Source of the DNA: JBPOIS01 sp052034295
GTDB taxonomy: Bacteria > Pseudomonadota > Gammaproteobacteria > Pseudomonadales > Moraxellaceae
Assembly (NCBI GenBank): GCA_052034295.1
Contig: JBPOIS010000135.1
Coordinates: forward strand, 1-15,163
Direction of reading: 5' to 3'
Length of the DNA stretch: 15,163 nt
Each line of letters starts with the position of its first letter. The stretch's first letter is position 1. Both the position numbers and the translations under genes were made by a program. Under the pieces are notes generated by a model. That model was not told where the DNA came from, searched no databases, and was given only the letters and a program-made list of their open reading frames with translations. Of the stretch, positions 6,471 through 14,090 are shown piece after piece.

Positions 6471-6496
6471 ACCCGCCCGGACCGGCGGGTTTTTTT
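6471..6496 (+). terminator. intrinsic terminator after hpf
   Basis: ACCCGCC (6471-6477) pairs perfectly with GGCGGGT (6484-6490) around a 6-nt loop, followed by seven Ts (6490-6496). It lies 32 nt after the hpf stop and ends the rpoN-hpf transcription unit. Confidence 0.9.
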
Positions 6497-6638
6497 CTAC
6501 ATGTCCTGCACACCCGCAACAAAAGCGGCATACAGCCTCACACAATCGCCGCGCCACACCCGCAAAACCGCACAGGAGTCAGCCCAGCAGCCCGCTAAGC
6601 TAGGGCAGGCTTGATTCTGGACTGTAGGGGTAAGCACC

Positions 6639-7541
6639 ATGGGCCACACGGTGGACATTGATTGCCGGCTGGATTATGCGGTGGAGCAGCCCGCCGAGTT
6701 TTTGATGCAGCTGCAGGCGGCCTGGCATCCTGGCCAGCAGATCGTGCGGGAGCGGCTGCAGGTCACCGGGGCGACCGGTGAGCCGGTGTTTTTTGAGGAT
6801 GTGACTGGCCTGAACCGGTTGTTCCGCTTCAGTGCCGATCCCGGTTCGGTGCAGGTGCGCTACGAGGCCACCGTCACGGTGCAGACGCTGCTGCGAGACC
6901 CCAGCTGGCCGGAAAATGACCTGCGCGACATTCCCGGTCCGGTGCTGCATTACCTGTTGCCCAGCCGCTACTGTGAATCCGACCTGCTCGGGGATATGGC
7001 ACGGCGCACCTTTGGGCGGCTGCCGCGCGGGTTTGGCCGGGTCGAGGCGATCTGCGACTGGATCCAGAACCACATTGAATACCTGCCGGGGTCGAGCACC
7101 GCGACCACCTCGGCCCGTGATGTGCTGCAGAACCGTGCCGGGGTGTGCCGGGATTTTGCCCATCTGGGCATTACCTTCTGCCGGGCACTGAACATTCCGG
7201 CCCGGTTTGTGTTTGGCTATGTGGAATTTGCTGACCCACCGCCGGATTTTCACGCCCTGTTTGAGGCCTGGGTGGGGGGGCAGTGGGTGCTGTTTGACCC
7301 GACCAAAATGGCCCCGATCGAAAAACTGGTGCGCATCGGCACCGGGGTGGATGCCAAGGACGTGGCCTTTGCCACCCTGTATGGCGCGGTGCGCATGCTG
7401 GGGATGCAGCCGCTGGTGCAGGACCACGTGCCGGGACAGGACCCGGTGTTCGAGGCACCGGCCTGGACCATCGGTGCCCATCGGGGTCGCCGTGAGGGGG
7501 CCGGGGAGGCGCAGCAGGTGGCCAGTCCCGATCAGGTGTGA
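6639..7541 (+). CDS. transglutaminase-like (cysteine protease fold) protein
   Basis: A 300-residue protein with an N-terminal beta-rich domain (about 1-110) and a transglutaminase-like core (about 130-230). The catalytic triad is visible: Cys170 in NRAGVCRDFAHL, His205 in PDFHALFEAW and Asp220 in QWVLFDPTKM. The arrangement matches the bacterial transglutaminase-like families with an N-terminal beta domain, predicted to act as peptidases or amidases, though few have a known substrate. No signal peptide or membrane segment is present, so it is probably cytoplasmic. AGGGG (6626-6630) lies 8 nt before the ATG. Terminators on both sides, one after hpf and one just after this gene, make it a monocistronic unit. 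The last 20 residues are polar and look disordered. Fold and active site are secure; the function is unknown. Confidence 0.88.
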   Translation: MGHTVDIDCRLDYAVEQPAEFLMQLQAAWHPGQQIVRERLQVTGATGEPVFFEDVTGLNRLFRFSADPGSVQVRYEATVTVQTLLRDPSWPENDLRDIPGPVLHYLLPSRYCESDLLGDMARRTFGRLPRGFGRVEAICDWIQNHIEYLPGSSTATTSARDVLQNRAGVCRDFAHLGITFCRALNIPARFVFGYVEFADPPPDFHALFEAWVGGQWVLFDPTKMAPIEKLVRIGTGVDAKDVAFATLYGAVRMLGMQPLVQDHVPGQDPVFEAPAWTIGAHRGRREGAGEAQQVASPDQV

Positions 7542-7560
7542 GGGCTTTGGCGTGCCTGCG

Positions 7561-7579
7561 GACCGGACTGCCGGTTTTT
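7561..7579 (+). terminator. intrinsic terminator after the transglutaminase gene
   Basis: ACCGG (7562-7566) pairs with CCGGT (7571-7575) around the tetraloop ACTG, extended by one G-T pair, and runs into five Ts (7575-7579). The stem is short, but position (20 nt after the stop) and T-run fit. It separates this gene from the ibaG unit. Confidence 0.6.
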
Positions 7580-7646
7580 GCCTAGACCTTGCAGGGCAAG
7601 AACGGGTAATCTTGACGGTATTTTCCGTATTCTGTCCGGTGAGCCT

Positions 7647-7907
7647 ATGGCCTCTATCACCTCTCCCCAGATTGTTGACCTGCTGCGCGCGGCTTTTCCG
7701 GAGGCCGAAATCAATGTGCAGGGCGAAGGCAGCAAGTTTGATGTGCGCATCGTCGATGCCAGCTTTGAGGGCAAGCGTCCGGTGGCCCGCCAGCAGGCGG
7801 TGTATGCGCCGCTGAATGCCGAGATTGCCTCCGGCGCCATCCATGCGGTGAACATCCGCGCCCTGACCCCCGAAGAAGGCCGCAAGGCCAGTCTGTTCGG
7901 GGGCTGA
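7647..7907 (+). CDS. ibaG: BolA family protein IbaG
   Basis: An 86-residue BolA-family protein. The class II KH-like fold is recognisable: helix ITSPQIVDLLRAAFP (4-18), strand INVQGEGSKFDVRIV, the helix segment RPVARQQAVYAPLN, and the family-typical ending IHAVNIRALTPEE. IbaG-type BolA proteins partner with monothiol glutaredoxins to coordinate or sense Fe-S clusters and affect acid tolerance and envelope homeostasis. The conserved HAV...L pattern around the Fe-S His is present; IbaG lacks the longer loop of BolA proper. The ATG at 7647 is chosen from family length; GGTGAG lies closely upstream (7638-7643). The frame is open further upstream, but those residues do not look like BolA. It ends 2 nt before murA, and the ibaG-murA adjacency is conserved in many gammaproteobacteria. 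Confidence 0.92.
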   Translation: MASITSPQIVDLLRAAFPEAEINVQGEGSKFDVRIVDASFEGKRPVARQQAVYAPLNAEIASGAIHAVNIRALTPEEGRKASLFGG

Positions 7908-7909
7908 GC

Positions 7910-9172
7910 ATGGACCGTTTTTTGATTGAAGGCGGCCAGCGCCTCGAAGGGGAGATCCGCATCAGCGGGGCCAAAAACGCCGCACTGCCACTGATGGCCG
8001 CGACCCTGCTGGCCTCGGATCCGGTCACCCTGCGCAATGTGCCCAGCCTGCGTGACGTGCGCACCCTGGTCCGCCTGATTGGCGGGCTGGGGGTGAGTAT
8101 TGAGCAGCAGGGCGATGTGCTGCAGGTGGACAACAGCACCCTGACCAACCAGTTTGCGCCGTATGAGCTGGTCAAAACCATGCGGGCGTCGATTCTGGTG
8201 CTGGGGCCGTTGCTGGCCCGCTATGGCGAGGCCAAGGTGTCCCTGCCCGGTGGCTGTGCGATTGGTTCGCGGCCGGTGGACCAGCACCTGAAGGCCTTTG
8301 AGGCCATGGGTGCCCAGATCGAGGTCGAAGGCGGCTATGTGCTGGCCCGTGCGCCGGGACGGCTGCGGGGCGCGCCGATTGTGTTTGATCTGGTGACGGT
8401 GGGGGCCACCCAGAATGCCCTGACCGCTGCGGTGCTGGCCGAAGGCACCACCGTGCTGGAAAACTGCGCCCGCGAACCCGAAGTGGTCGATCTGGCGCAG
8501 ATGCTGGTGCGCATGGGCGCCCGCATTGACGGCATTGGCAGCTCGACCATGACCATTGAGGGGGTGACGCGGCTGTCCGGGGTGGATTATGCCGTGGTCG
8601 CTGACCGCATCGAAACCGGCTCCTATCTGGCCGCCGCAGCCATGACCGGCGGGCGCGTGCGCACCACCCACACCGATGCCCGGCTGATGGATGCGGTGTT
8701 GCTCAAATTTGCCCAGATGGGCGCGGAAATCAGCCACGAAAACGACTGGATCGAGCTGGACATGCAGGGCCGCCGTCCGCGTGCGGTCAATGTGCGCACC
8801 GCCCCGCACCCCGGCTTTCCCACCGACATGCAGGCGCAGCTGATGGCCATCAACACCATTGCTGAAGGCACCGGCACCATCACCGAGACGATTTTTGAAA
8901 ACCGCTTCATGCACGTGCCCGAGCTGTCCCGGCTGGGGGCACACATCCAGATCGACGGCCACATGGCCATCGTCACTGGGGTAGAAAAGCTGCGTGGGGC
9001 ACCGGTCATGGCCACCGACCTGCGCGCGTCCATGTCGCTGGTGCTGGCGGCGCTGGCGGCTGAAGGCCAGACCTGCATTGACCGGATTTATCACATCGAC
9101 CGGGGCTATGAGCGCATTGAAGAAAAACTGCGTGGCCTTGGCGCACGCATTGAACGGGTGAGTGGAGAATGA
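7910..9172 (+). CDS. murA: UDP-N-acetylglucosamine 1-carboxyvinyltransferase
   Basis: A 420-residue MurA, the cytoplasmic enzyme that transfers enolpyruvate from PEP to UDP-GlcNAc in the first committed step of peptidoglycan synthesis. Visible features are the N-terminal substrate residues in ISGAKNAALPLM (Lys22-Asn23), the flexible active-site loop LPGGCAIGSRPVDQHL with Cys116, and FPTDMQAQLMA in the second half. Cys116 is the residue alkylated by fosfomycin; some naturally resistant MurA proteins carry Asp instead, so this enzyme is of the fosfomycin-sensitive type at that position. Length is normal. It begins 2 nt after the ibaG stop and its TGA overlaps the hisG ATG (ATGA), so the three genes are probably co-transcribed and coupled. 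Confidence 0.97.
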   Translation: MDRFLIEGGQRLEGEIRISGAKNAALPLMAATLLASDPVTLRNVPSLRDVRTLVRLIGGLGVSIEQQGDVLQVDNSTLTNQFAPYELVKTMRASILVLGPLLARYGEAKVSLPGGCAIGSRPVDQHLKAFEAMGAQIEVEGGYVLARAPGRLRGAPIVFDLVTVGATQNALTAAVLAEGTTVLENCAREPEVVDLAQMLVRMGARIDGIGSSTMTIEGVTRLSGVDYAVVADRIETGSYLAAAAMTGGRVRTTHTDARLMDAVLLKFAQMGAEISHENDWIELDMQGRRPRAVNVRTAPHPGFPTDMQAQLMAINTIAEGTGTITETIFENRFMHVPELSRLGAHIQIDGHMAIVTGVEKLRGAPVMATDLRASMSLVLAALAAEGQTCIDRIYHIDRGYERIEEKLRGLGARIERVSGE

Positions 9173-9846
9173 GCGAGCTGCAGGCCCCGGCCTACACCGG
9201 GCTGACCCTGGCCCTGTCCAAGGGACGCATCCTCAAGGAAACCCTGCCGCTGCTGCGCGAAGCCGGGGTGGAACTGCTGGAGGATCCCGAGCGTTCGCGC
9301 AAGCTGATTTTTCCCACCACCCACCCGCAGGTGCGCATCCTGATCCTGCGCGCCAGTGATGTGCCGCCCTATGTCGAGCAGGGCGCGGCTGATCTGGGCG
9401 TGGCGGGCAAGGATGTGCTGATGGAGCATGGTGCGCACAACGTCTATGAGCCGCTGGACCTGAACATCGCCCGCTGTCGGCTGATGACCGCCGGACCGGT
9501 GGGGCAGGTGCTGCCGGAGCGCCGTCTGCGCATTGCCACCAAATATGTGAACCTGACCCGGCAGTTCTATGCCCAGCGCGGCCAGCAGGTCGATGTGATC
9601 AAACTGTACGGTTCGATGGAACTGGCCCCGCTGGTGGGGCTGGCCGACCTGATCGTCGATGTGGTCGACACCGGCAACACCCTGCGTGCCAATGGCCTGG
9701 AACCCTGGGAGGAAATCTGTCAGGTGTCGTCGCGGCTGATCGTCAACAAGACCAGCCACAAGCGCAAACAGGCCCTGCTGCGGCCCCTGCTGGACCAGCT
9801 GGCCGCTGCGGTGGCGCGCCGCGAGCCCGCCGGCGTGACCGGGTAG
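9169..9846 (+). CDS. hisG: ATP phosphoribosyltransferase catalytic subunit, short form
   Basis: A 225-residue HisG that catalyses the first step of histidine synthesis, joining ATP and PRPP. It has the N-terminal substrate motif LALSKGRILKETLPLL, then GAADLGVAGKDVL, and the PRPP-binding segment DLIVDVVDTGNTLRANGL. It ends without the C-terminal ACT-like regulatory domain of the long (about 300-residue) HisG, so it is the short form that needs HisZ as regulatory subunit. hisZ is not in this window. The ATG overlaps the murA stop by 4 nt, with GGGTGA upstream inside murA. A 74-nt gap with a terminator-like hairpin separates it from the normally expected hisD start. Confidence 0.96.
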   Translation: MSELQAPAYTGLTLALSKGRILKETLPLLREAGVELLEDPERSRKLIFPTTHPQVRILILRASDVPPYVEQGAADLGVAGKDVLMEHGAHNVYEPLDLNIARCRLMTAGPVGQVLPERRLRIATKYVNLTRQFYAQRGQQVDVIKLYGSMELAPLVGLADLIVDVVDTGNTLRANGLEPWEEICQVSSRLIVNKTSHKRKQALLRPLLDQLAAAVARREPAGVTG

Positions 9847-9886
9847 GCCAACTGCCCGCACGCCTCCCCAAAAATCAGGCTAAACT

Positions 9887-9920
9887 AGGGGCCTTGACGA
9901 TGCAGACAGGCCCTTTTTTT
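9887..9920 (+). terminator. terminator-like hairpin at the hisD start
   Basis: AGGGGCCT (9887-9894) pairs with AGGCCCTT (9908-9915): six consecutive perfect pairs plus a G-U and an A-U pair at the base. The loop is 13 nt (9895-9907) and seven Ts follow (9914-9920). The next three bases are ATG (9921), one candidate hisD start. The other candidate, ATG at 9900, lies in the loop, and its ribosome-binding site AGGGG (9887-9891) lies in the left arm. Form and T-run are those of an intrinsic terminator; its position suggests attenuation or translation-coupled control rather than a simple end of transcription. Confidence 0.6.
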
Positions 9921-11246
9921 ATGCGCAGACTTTCTGTAGCCGATGCCGATTTTGACCGTCAGCTGGAGGCATTGCTGGCGTTTGAGACCGTGTCCGACCC
10001 GCAGCTGGTACAGACCGTGGCGGCACTGATTGACCAGGTGCGTCAGGGTGGGGATGCCGCTGTGCTGGCACTGACCCAGCAGTTTGACCATCATCCGGCG
10101 CAGCAGTTTGCCGAGCTGCAGCTGGATGCCGTGGCATTGCGGGCCGCCTTTGAGGGCCTGGAGCCCGGCCTGCGCGAGGCACTGGAGCTGGCTGCAGAGC
10201 GCATCCGTCATTTTCACAGCCTGCAAAAACAGGACAGCTGGCAGTACACCGATGCGCTGGGCAACACGCTGGGTCAGCAGGTCACCCCGCTGGACCGGGT
10301 CGGCATCTATGTGCCGGGCGGGCTGGCCTCCTATCCGTCTTCGGTGCTGATGAATGCGATTCCGGCCCAGGTGGCTGGGGTGGGGCAGATCATCATGGTG
10401 GTGCCGGCCCCCCGGGGCGAATTGAACCCGCTGGTGCTGGCAGCGGCCCACCTGTCGGGGGTGGACCGGGTGTTCTGCATCGGCGGGGCGCAGGCGGTGG
10501 CGGCACTGGCCTATGGCACCGAGAGCATCCCGGCGGTGGACAAGATCACCGGGCCGGGCAACCGCTTCGTGGCGGCAGCCAAGCGTCAGGTGTTCGGACA
10601 GGTGGGCATCGACATGATTGCCGGGCCCTCAGAAATTCTGGTCTACGCCGAGGGCAGCAACCGTGCCGACTGGCTGGCCATGGACCTGCTGTCGCAGGCC
10701 GAGCATGATGAAGTGGCGCAGGCGATTCTGATCAGCCCCGATGCCACGCTGCTGGATGCCGTGGCCGCACAGATCGAAACCCATCTGGCCACCCTGCCGC
10801 GTCAGGACATTGCCCGCAAATCGGTCGGTGCCCGGGGAGCCCTGATTCAGGTGCAGACCCGCGAGCAGGCACTGGCACTGATCAATCGCATTGCCCCGGA
10901 GCACCTGCAATTGTGTGTGGACCAGCCGGAATTGCTGCTGCCGCAGATCCGCCATGCCGGGGCCATCTTTATGGGGCGCTACACGCCGGAGGCGATTGGC
11001 GACTACTGCGCTGGACCCAACCACGTCCTGCCCACCTCGGGCACGGCGCGTTTTTCCTCGCCGCTGGGGGTGTATGACTTCCAGAAACGCACCAGCCTGA
11101 TCCACTGTACTGCCGCGGGGGTGCAGCGTCTGGCCCAGGCCGCTGATGTGCTGGCCACGCAGGAGGGGCTGGACGCCCACGCCCGTTCCGCCCGCTACCG
11201 GGTGAATGCCCTCGGGGCGCAACTGGAGGGTCTGGCCAATGACTGA
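9900..11246 (+). CDS. hisD: histidinol dehydrogenase
   Basis: HisD carries out the last two steps of histidine synthesis, the NAD-dependent oxidation of histidinol to histidine, and needs Zn2+. Numbered from the ATG at 9900 (448 residues), the key residues are present: zinc ligands Gln266 and His269 (LSQAEHDEVAQ), Asp368 (AIGDYCAGPNHVLP) and His427, and the catalytic pair Glu334-His335 (IAPEHLQL). The glycine-rich segments YVPGGLASYPSSVLMNA and ITGPGNRFVAAAK also match. The start is ambiguous. The ATG at 9900 has AGGGG 8 nt upstream and gives an N-terminus of similar length to what I recall for pseudomonad HisD. The ATG at 9921 gives MRRLSVADADF, also family-like, with only a weak ACAGG. Both lie within or right after a terminator-like hairpin. 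The gene overlaps hisC by 8 nt. Confidence 0.95.
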   Translation: MQTGPFFMRRLSVADADFDRQLEALLAFETVSDPQLVQTVAALIDQVRQGGDAAVLALTQQFDHHPAQQFAELQLDAVALRAAFEGLEPGLREALELAAERIRHFHSLQKQDSWQYTDALGNTLGQQVTPLDRVGIYVPGGLASYPSSVLMNAIPAQVAGVGQIIMVVPAPRGELNPLVLAAAHLSGVDRVFCIGGAQAVAALAYGTESIPAVDKITGPGNRFVAAAKRQVFGQVGIDMIAGPSEILVYAEGSNRADWLAMDLLSQAEHDEVAQAILISPDATLLDAVAAQIETHLATLPRQDIARKSVGARGALIQVQTREQALALINRIAPEHLQLCVDQPELLLPQIRHAGAIFMGRYTPEAIGDYCAGPNHVLPTSGTARFSSPLGVYDFQKRTSLIHCTAAGVQRLAQAADVLATQEGLDAHARSARYRVNALGAQLEGLAND

Positions 11247-12321
11247 GACTCCCCTGAATGCCCTGTTGCACCGGGTCCGCGATGAAATCCGCGCGCTGGG
11301 TGCCTATCACGTGCAGGATGCCCGTGGGCTGCTGAAGCTGGACGCCATGGAAAACCCCTATCCACTGCCTGCGCCGGTACAGGAACGCTGGTGCCAGACC
11401 CTGTCCGGGGTCGAGGTCAACCGCTATCCGGCCCCGGATGCCCCGGCGCTGATGCAGGCGCTGCGGCAGGCCATGGGCATTGATCCGGCCGATCAGCTGC
11501 TGCTCGGCAATGGCTCGGACGAGCTGATCCAGATCATCCTGATGGCGCTGGCCCGGCCCGGTGCCTCGGTGCTGGCGGTGGAGCCGTGCTTTGTCATGTA
11601 CCGCATGATTGCCCGCTTCGTGGGCATGGATTACGTGGGCGTGCCACTGACGGCGGATTTTCAGATTGATCTGGAAGAAACCCTGGCGGCGATTGCCACC
11701 TGTCAGCCAGCGGTGATTTTTCTGGCCGAGCCGAACAACCCGACCGGCAACCACTACGACCCGGACGCGGTGCGGCAGATCATCGAAGCCGCGCCGGGGC
11801 TGGTGGTGCTGGATGAGGCCTACCTGCCGTTCAGCGACCGACACGCGCTGCACCTGCTGCGCCAGTACCCGCAGGTGGTGGTGCTGCGCACCCTGTCCAA
11901 ACTGGGGCTGGCTGGGCTGCGTCTGGGGCTGCTGGTCGGGCATCCGGCCCTGCTGGCCGAGCTGGACAAAGTCCGCCTGCCCTACAACATCAATGGCCTG
12001 ACCCAGGCCGCCGCCACGCTGTGCCTGGAGCATCTGGGCGAGTTTGAAACTCAGGCGGCACAGATCCGTGCCGAACGCGAGCGGCTGTACGCTCCTCTGC
12101 GGGCGCTGGGCCTGCAGCCGTTTCCGTCCAGTGCCAACTTCATTCTGCTGCGCACCCCCGCCGGGCAGGCGCGGCGGATTTTTGAGGGCCTGAAAGCCCA
12201 GGGCATCCTGATCAAATGCACCGACGGCAGCCACCCGCTGCTGGCCGACACCCTGCGGCTCACCGTGGGCCGTCCCGAAGACAACCAGCAGGTGCTGGCG
12301 GCCTTACGGACCCTGGTGTGA
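11239..12321 (+). CDS. hisC: histidinol-phosphate aminotransferase
   Basis: A 360-residue class I/II (fold type I) PLP aminotransferase that makes histidinol phosphate from imidazole-acetol phosphate. Visible motifs: LLKLDAMENPYPLP near the N-terminus, GNGSDELIQ (90-98), EPNNPTGNHY (164-173), LDEAYLPF (191-198; Asp192 and Tyr195 contact PLP), and the PLP lysine Lys221 in LRTLSKLGLAGLRLG. The conserved late arginine fits DTLRLTVG. I chose the ATG at 11239 because a strong GGAGGG (11225-11230) lies 8 nt upstream; it overlaps the end of hisD by 8 nt, so the two are coupled. Downstream is a repeat-bearing gap and convergent pabB. Confidence 0.96.
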   Translation: MTETPLNALLHRVRDEIRALGAYHVQDARGLLKLDAMENPYPLPAPVQERWCQTLSGVEVNRYPAPDAPALMQALRQAMGIDPADQLLLGNGSDELIQIILMALARPGASVLAVEPCFVMYRMIARFVGMDYVGVPLTADFQIDLEETLAAIATCQPAVIFLAEPNNPTGNHYDPDAVRQIIEAAPGLVVLDEAYLPFSDRHALHLLRQYPQVVVLRTLSKLGLAGLRLGLLVGHPALLAELDKVRLPYNINGLTQAAATLCLEHLGEFETQAAQIRAERERLYAPLRALGLQPFPSSANFILLRTPAGQARRIFEGLKAQGILIKCTDGSHPLLADTLRLTVGRPEDNQQVLAALRTLV

Positions 12322-12329
12322 AAAAGGCT

Positions 12330-12349
12330 CCCTTCGACTTCGCTCAGGG
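12330..12349. repeat. CCCTTCGA...CTCAGGG palindromic element with a degenerate second copy
   Basis: The hisC-pabB gap (12322-12442) holds an imperfect palindrome whose ends CCCT and AGGG pair, with AAAAA before it (12321-12325) and TTTTT after it (12354-12358). That could act as a weak two-way terminator for the convergent genes. A related stretch, CCTTTGACTTCGCCTGGGC (12397-12415), shares the GACTTCGC core and looks like a decayed copy. Then come a direct repeat GGGCACGG (12412-12419 and 12432-12439) and a hairpin CCCTG/CAGGG (12421-12434). From memory, elements of this CCCTTCGAC...CTCAGGG kind are dispersed in many bacterial genomes. Confidence 0.5.
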
Positions 12350-12442
12350 CATGTTTTTCGCTGGCTGAGCGCGGTCACAGCCTGTTTGACGGGTTGCCTT
12401 TGACTTCGCCTGGGCACGGTCCCTGCATTCAGGGCACGGGCT

Positions 12443-13819
12443 TTAGGGAGAGGTCAATCGTTCGACCTGCGCCATCAGCCCGCCGACCTTGTCCAGACAC
12501 TCCTGATATTCGGCCTGCCAGTCTGAGGCCACAGTGATGCCGCCGCCCGCCCACAGGCGCAGTTGGTTGCCCTCACGCTGCAGGGTGCGGATCAGGATGT
12601 TCCATCGGCCACTGCCATCGTGGTTCAGGTAGCCCAGACTGCCGCAGTAAGCCCCGCGCGGCCCGGCTTCCAGCTCGGCGATGATCTGCAGGGCACGGAT
12701 CTTCGGTGCCCCGGTGATTGAGCCCCCCGGCAGCGCCGCCAGCAGCAGGGGCAGGGCAGCCGCAGGACCGGACAGCCGGGCCTGTACCTCACTGACCAGA
12801 TGGTGCACCTGGGCAAAGCTTTCCAGCTCAAACAGCGCAGGCACGGTCACCGAGCCATTCACCGCCAGCTGGCCCAGATCGTTGCGCAGCAGGTCCACAA
12901 TCATCAGGTTCTCTGCACGGTCCTTCAGTGAATGGCGCAGCTCATCCGCCAGTGCCGCGTCCTGCACCGGATCAGCATGGCGTGGCCGGGTGCCCTTGAT
13001 CGGCCGGGTGCGCACCTGCTGTTGGGCATCCAGCGCCAGAAACAGCTCCGGCGAACAGCTCAGCAGCTCCTCGCCGCCGCCCATTTGCAACCAGCCCGCA
13101 AACGGCGCCCGACTGTATTGCCACAGCGATGGGGCCACCGACAGCAGCGATCCGGTCACATCGGCCTCAAACGGCTGGGTCAGGTTCACCTGATAGCAGT
13201 CCCCGGCCTGCAGATAGGCCTGCACCTGCGTAAAGGCTGCCTGATACTGCGCGGGGGACCAGCGCGGCGTGAAGGGGCCCTGCAGCTGCAGCGGCTCAGC
13301 CTGTGCCGTCACGGTCGCACAGTGGGCAATCGCCTGATACAGGGTCTGCAGTTCCTGTTGGTCCGGGCCATACAGCGTCCAGCCACCGCCCGGATCCGCG
13401 CGCAGGAACACCGCAAATTCACCCACCCACAGCCCGCCGAGTGCGGAATCCGGCTGTGGACAGGGCAGGCCCAGGGTGTGGGCGGCCATCAGTTCGTGGC
13501 CCAGAAAGCCCGCCAGCCCGCCCTGAAAACCGGCTGGTGCCACTGGGGACGCATGCCCCCTGGGCTGCCACAGGGCCAGGAGCGTCTGTAGCGGATCAGC
13601 CACCGTCTGTCGGCTGCTGTGCAGCAGGTCTGTTGCTGCCAGCGCCAGCCAGTATTGTCCGTCCTGTGCTTCCAGCAGCCAGCGTGGGGCCAGCGCAATC
13701 ACCGGCGAATCAAGATCTTGTAAAAAAACGGCCCGCACCGTCGGCCACTGCTGCTGCAGCGCCGCCAAAAAGACAGCCGGAAAAAACACCTCGAAATGCT
13801 GCAGCCGCTGCGCCGTCAT
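12443..13819 (-). CDS. pabB: aminodeoxychorismate synthase component I
   Basis: A 458-residue chorismate-utilising enzyme that makes 4-amino-4-deoxychorismate, the precursor of p-aminobenzoate and folate, with glutamine-derived ammonia from PabA. The chorismate-binding domain fills the C-terminal 270 residues: DCYQVNLTQPF, LLSCSPELFL, TRPIKGTRPR, DLLRNDLG, GSITGAPKIRALQII, LWAGGGITVASD. Lys275 in PIKGT is the lysine typical of PabB, where anthranilate synthase TrpE has Ala (PIAGT); this supports pabB over trpE. The N-terminal half is divergent, as usual. The start is ambiguous between the ATG at 13819 and a GTG 6 nt upstream; neither has an ideally spaced ribosome-binding site. pabA is not in the window. 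The gene is convergent to hisC and divergent from the FilA-like gene. Confidence 0.93.
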   Translation of the reverse strand: MTAQRLQHFEVFFPAVFLAALQQQWPTVRAVFLQDLDSPVIALAPRWLLEAQDGQYWLALAATDLLHSSRQTVADPLQTLLALWQPRGHASPVAPAGFQGGLAGFLGHELMAAHTLGLPCPQPDSALGGLWVGEFAVFLRADPGGGWTLYGPDQQELQTLYQAIAHCATVTAQAEPLQLQGPFTPRWSPAQYQAAFTQVQAYLQAGDCYQVNLTQPFEADVTGSLLSVAPSLWQYSRAPFAGWLQMGGGEELLSCSPELFLALDAQQQVRTRPIKGTRPRHADPVQDAALADELRHSLKDRAENLMIVDLLRNDLGQLAVNGSVTVPALFELESFAQVHHLVSEVQARLSGPAAALPLLLAALPGGSITGAPKIRALQIIAELEAGPRGAYCGSLGYLNHDGSGRWNILIRTLQREGNQLRLWAGGGITVASDWQAEYQECLDKVGGLMAQVERLTSP

Positions 13820-13956
13820 GCCCACCCATGCTCAAAATTGACCATTCTTAAGATCTGATAAAATAAAGAAAAAATCCACGATTTAACACACCTGCTACAG
13901 CAAAAACCCAAAACTCCTCCGTTTATCGGATCTGTAAAAAATTGGCAAAAAAAAAC

Positions 13957-13985
13957 TTGCCCACAGGACACAGATACGCTAATTT
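13957..13985 (+). promoter_or_regulatory. possible sigma70 promoter of the FilA-like gene
   Basis: TTGCCC (13957-13962) and TAATTT (13980-13985) are spaced 17 nt apart and would give a leader of about 100 nt. The surrounding 13826-14093 gap is strikingly AT-rich with long A-tracts, unlike the rest of the window. A second candidate on the same strand, TTGACC (13838-13843) with TAAAAT (13859-13864), has a short 15-nt spacer. Confidence 0.35.
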
Positions 13986-14041
13986 TGGCTGGCTGGAAAT
14001 GCTACGGATTCTTGGGCAAGGACGACCGATATGGAACTGGT

Positions 14042-14090
14042 CAAGCTCAGGAAGGCTTGCAGCACAACAACATGAAACTCTCAGGAGAGT
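14042..14090 (+). promoter_or_regulatory. structured leader with hairpinned ribosome-binding site
   Basis: Two inverted repeats precede the FilA-like start. CAAGC (14042-14046) pairs with GCTTG (14055-14059). ACTCTC (14077-14082) pairs with GAGAGT (14085-14090), most realistically as a 5-bp stem with a CAGG loop. The Shine-Dalgarno AGGAG (14083-14087), 6 nt before the ATG at 14094, sits in this second hairpin, half in the loop and half in the stem. This suggests translational or stability control; the sequence alone cannot tell which. Confidence 0.5.

Noticed and set aside
7612..7640. TTGACG as a -35 for ibaG
   Set aside because: The sequence 17 nt downstream (TCCGGT) is not a -10, and other spacings do no better.
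7532..9094. A 520-residue minus-strand reading frame opposite ibaG and murA, and a similar one at 6600-7844
   Set aside because: They lie opposite convincing genes and their translations are His/Gln/Arg-rich with no recognisable domain. This is a by-product of GC-rich codon use on the coding strand.
9847..9920. A classical his leader peptide with tandem His codons
   Set aside because: Neither candidate reading frame through the hisG-hisD gap contains a run of His codons.
12443..13819. Anthranilate synthase TrpE instead of PabB
   Set aside because: The PIKGT lysine at the chorismate site is the PabB-type residue where TrpE has PIAGT.
13942..13961. A sigma-54 promoter (TTGGCA...TTGCC) upstream of the FilA-like gene
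   Set aside because: The GG (13944-13945) and GC (13959-13960) are separated by 13 nt, but sigma-54 promoters need about 10. Three extra bases put the two elements on different helix faces.
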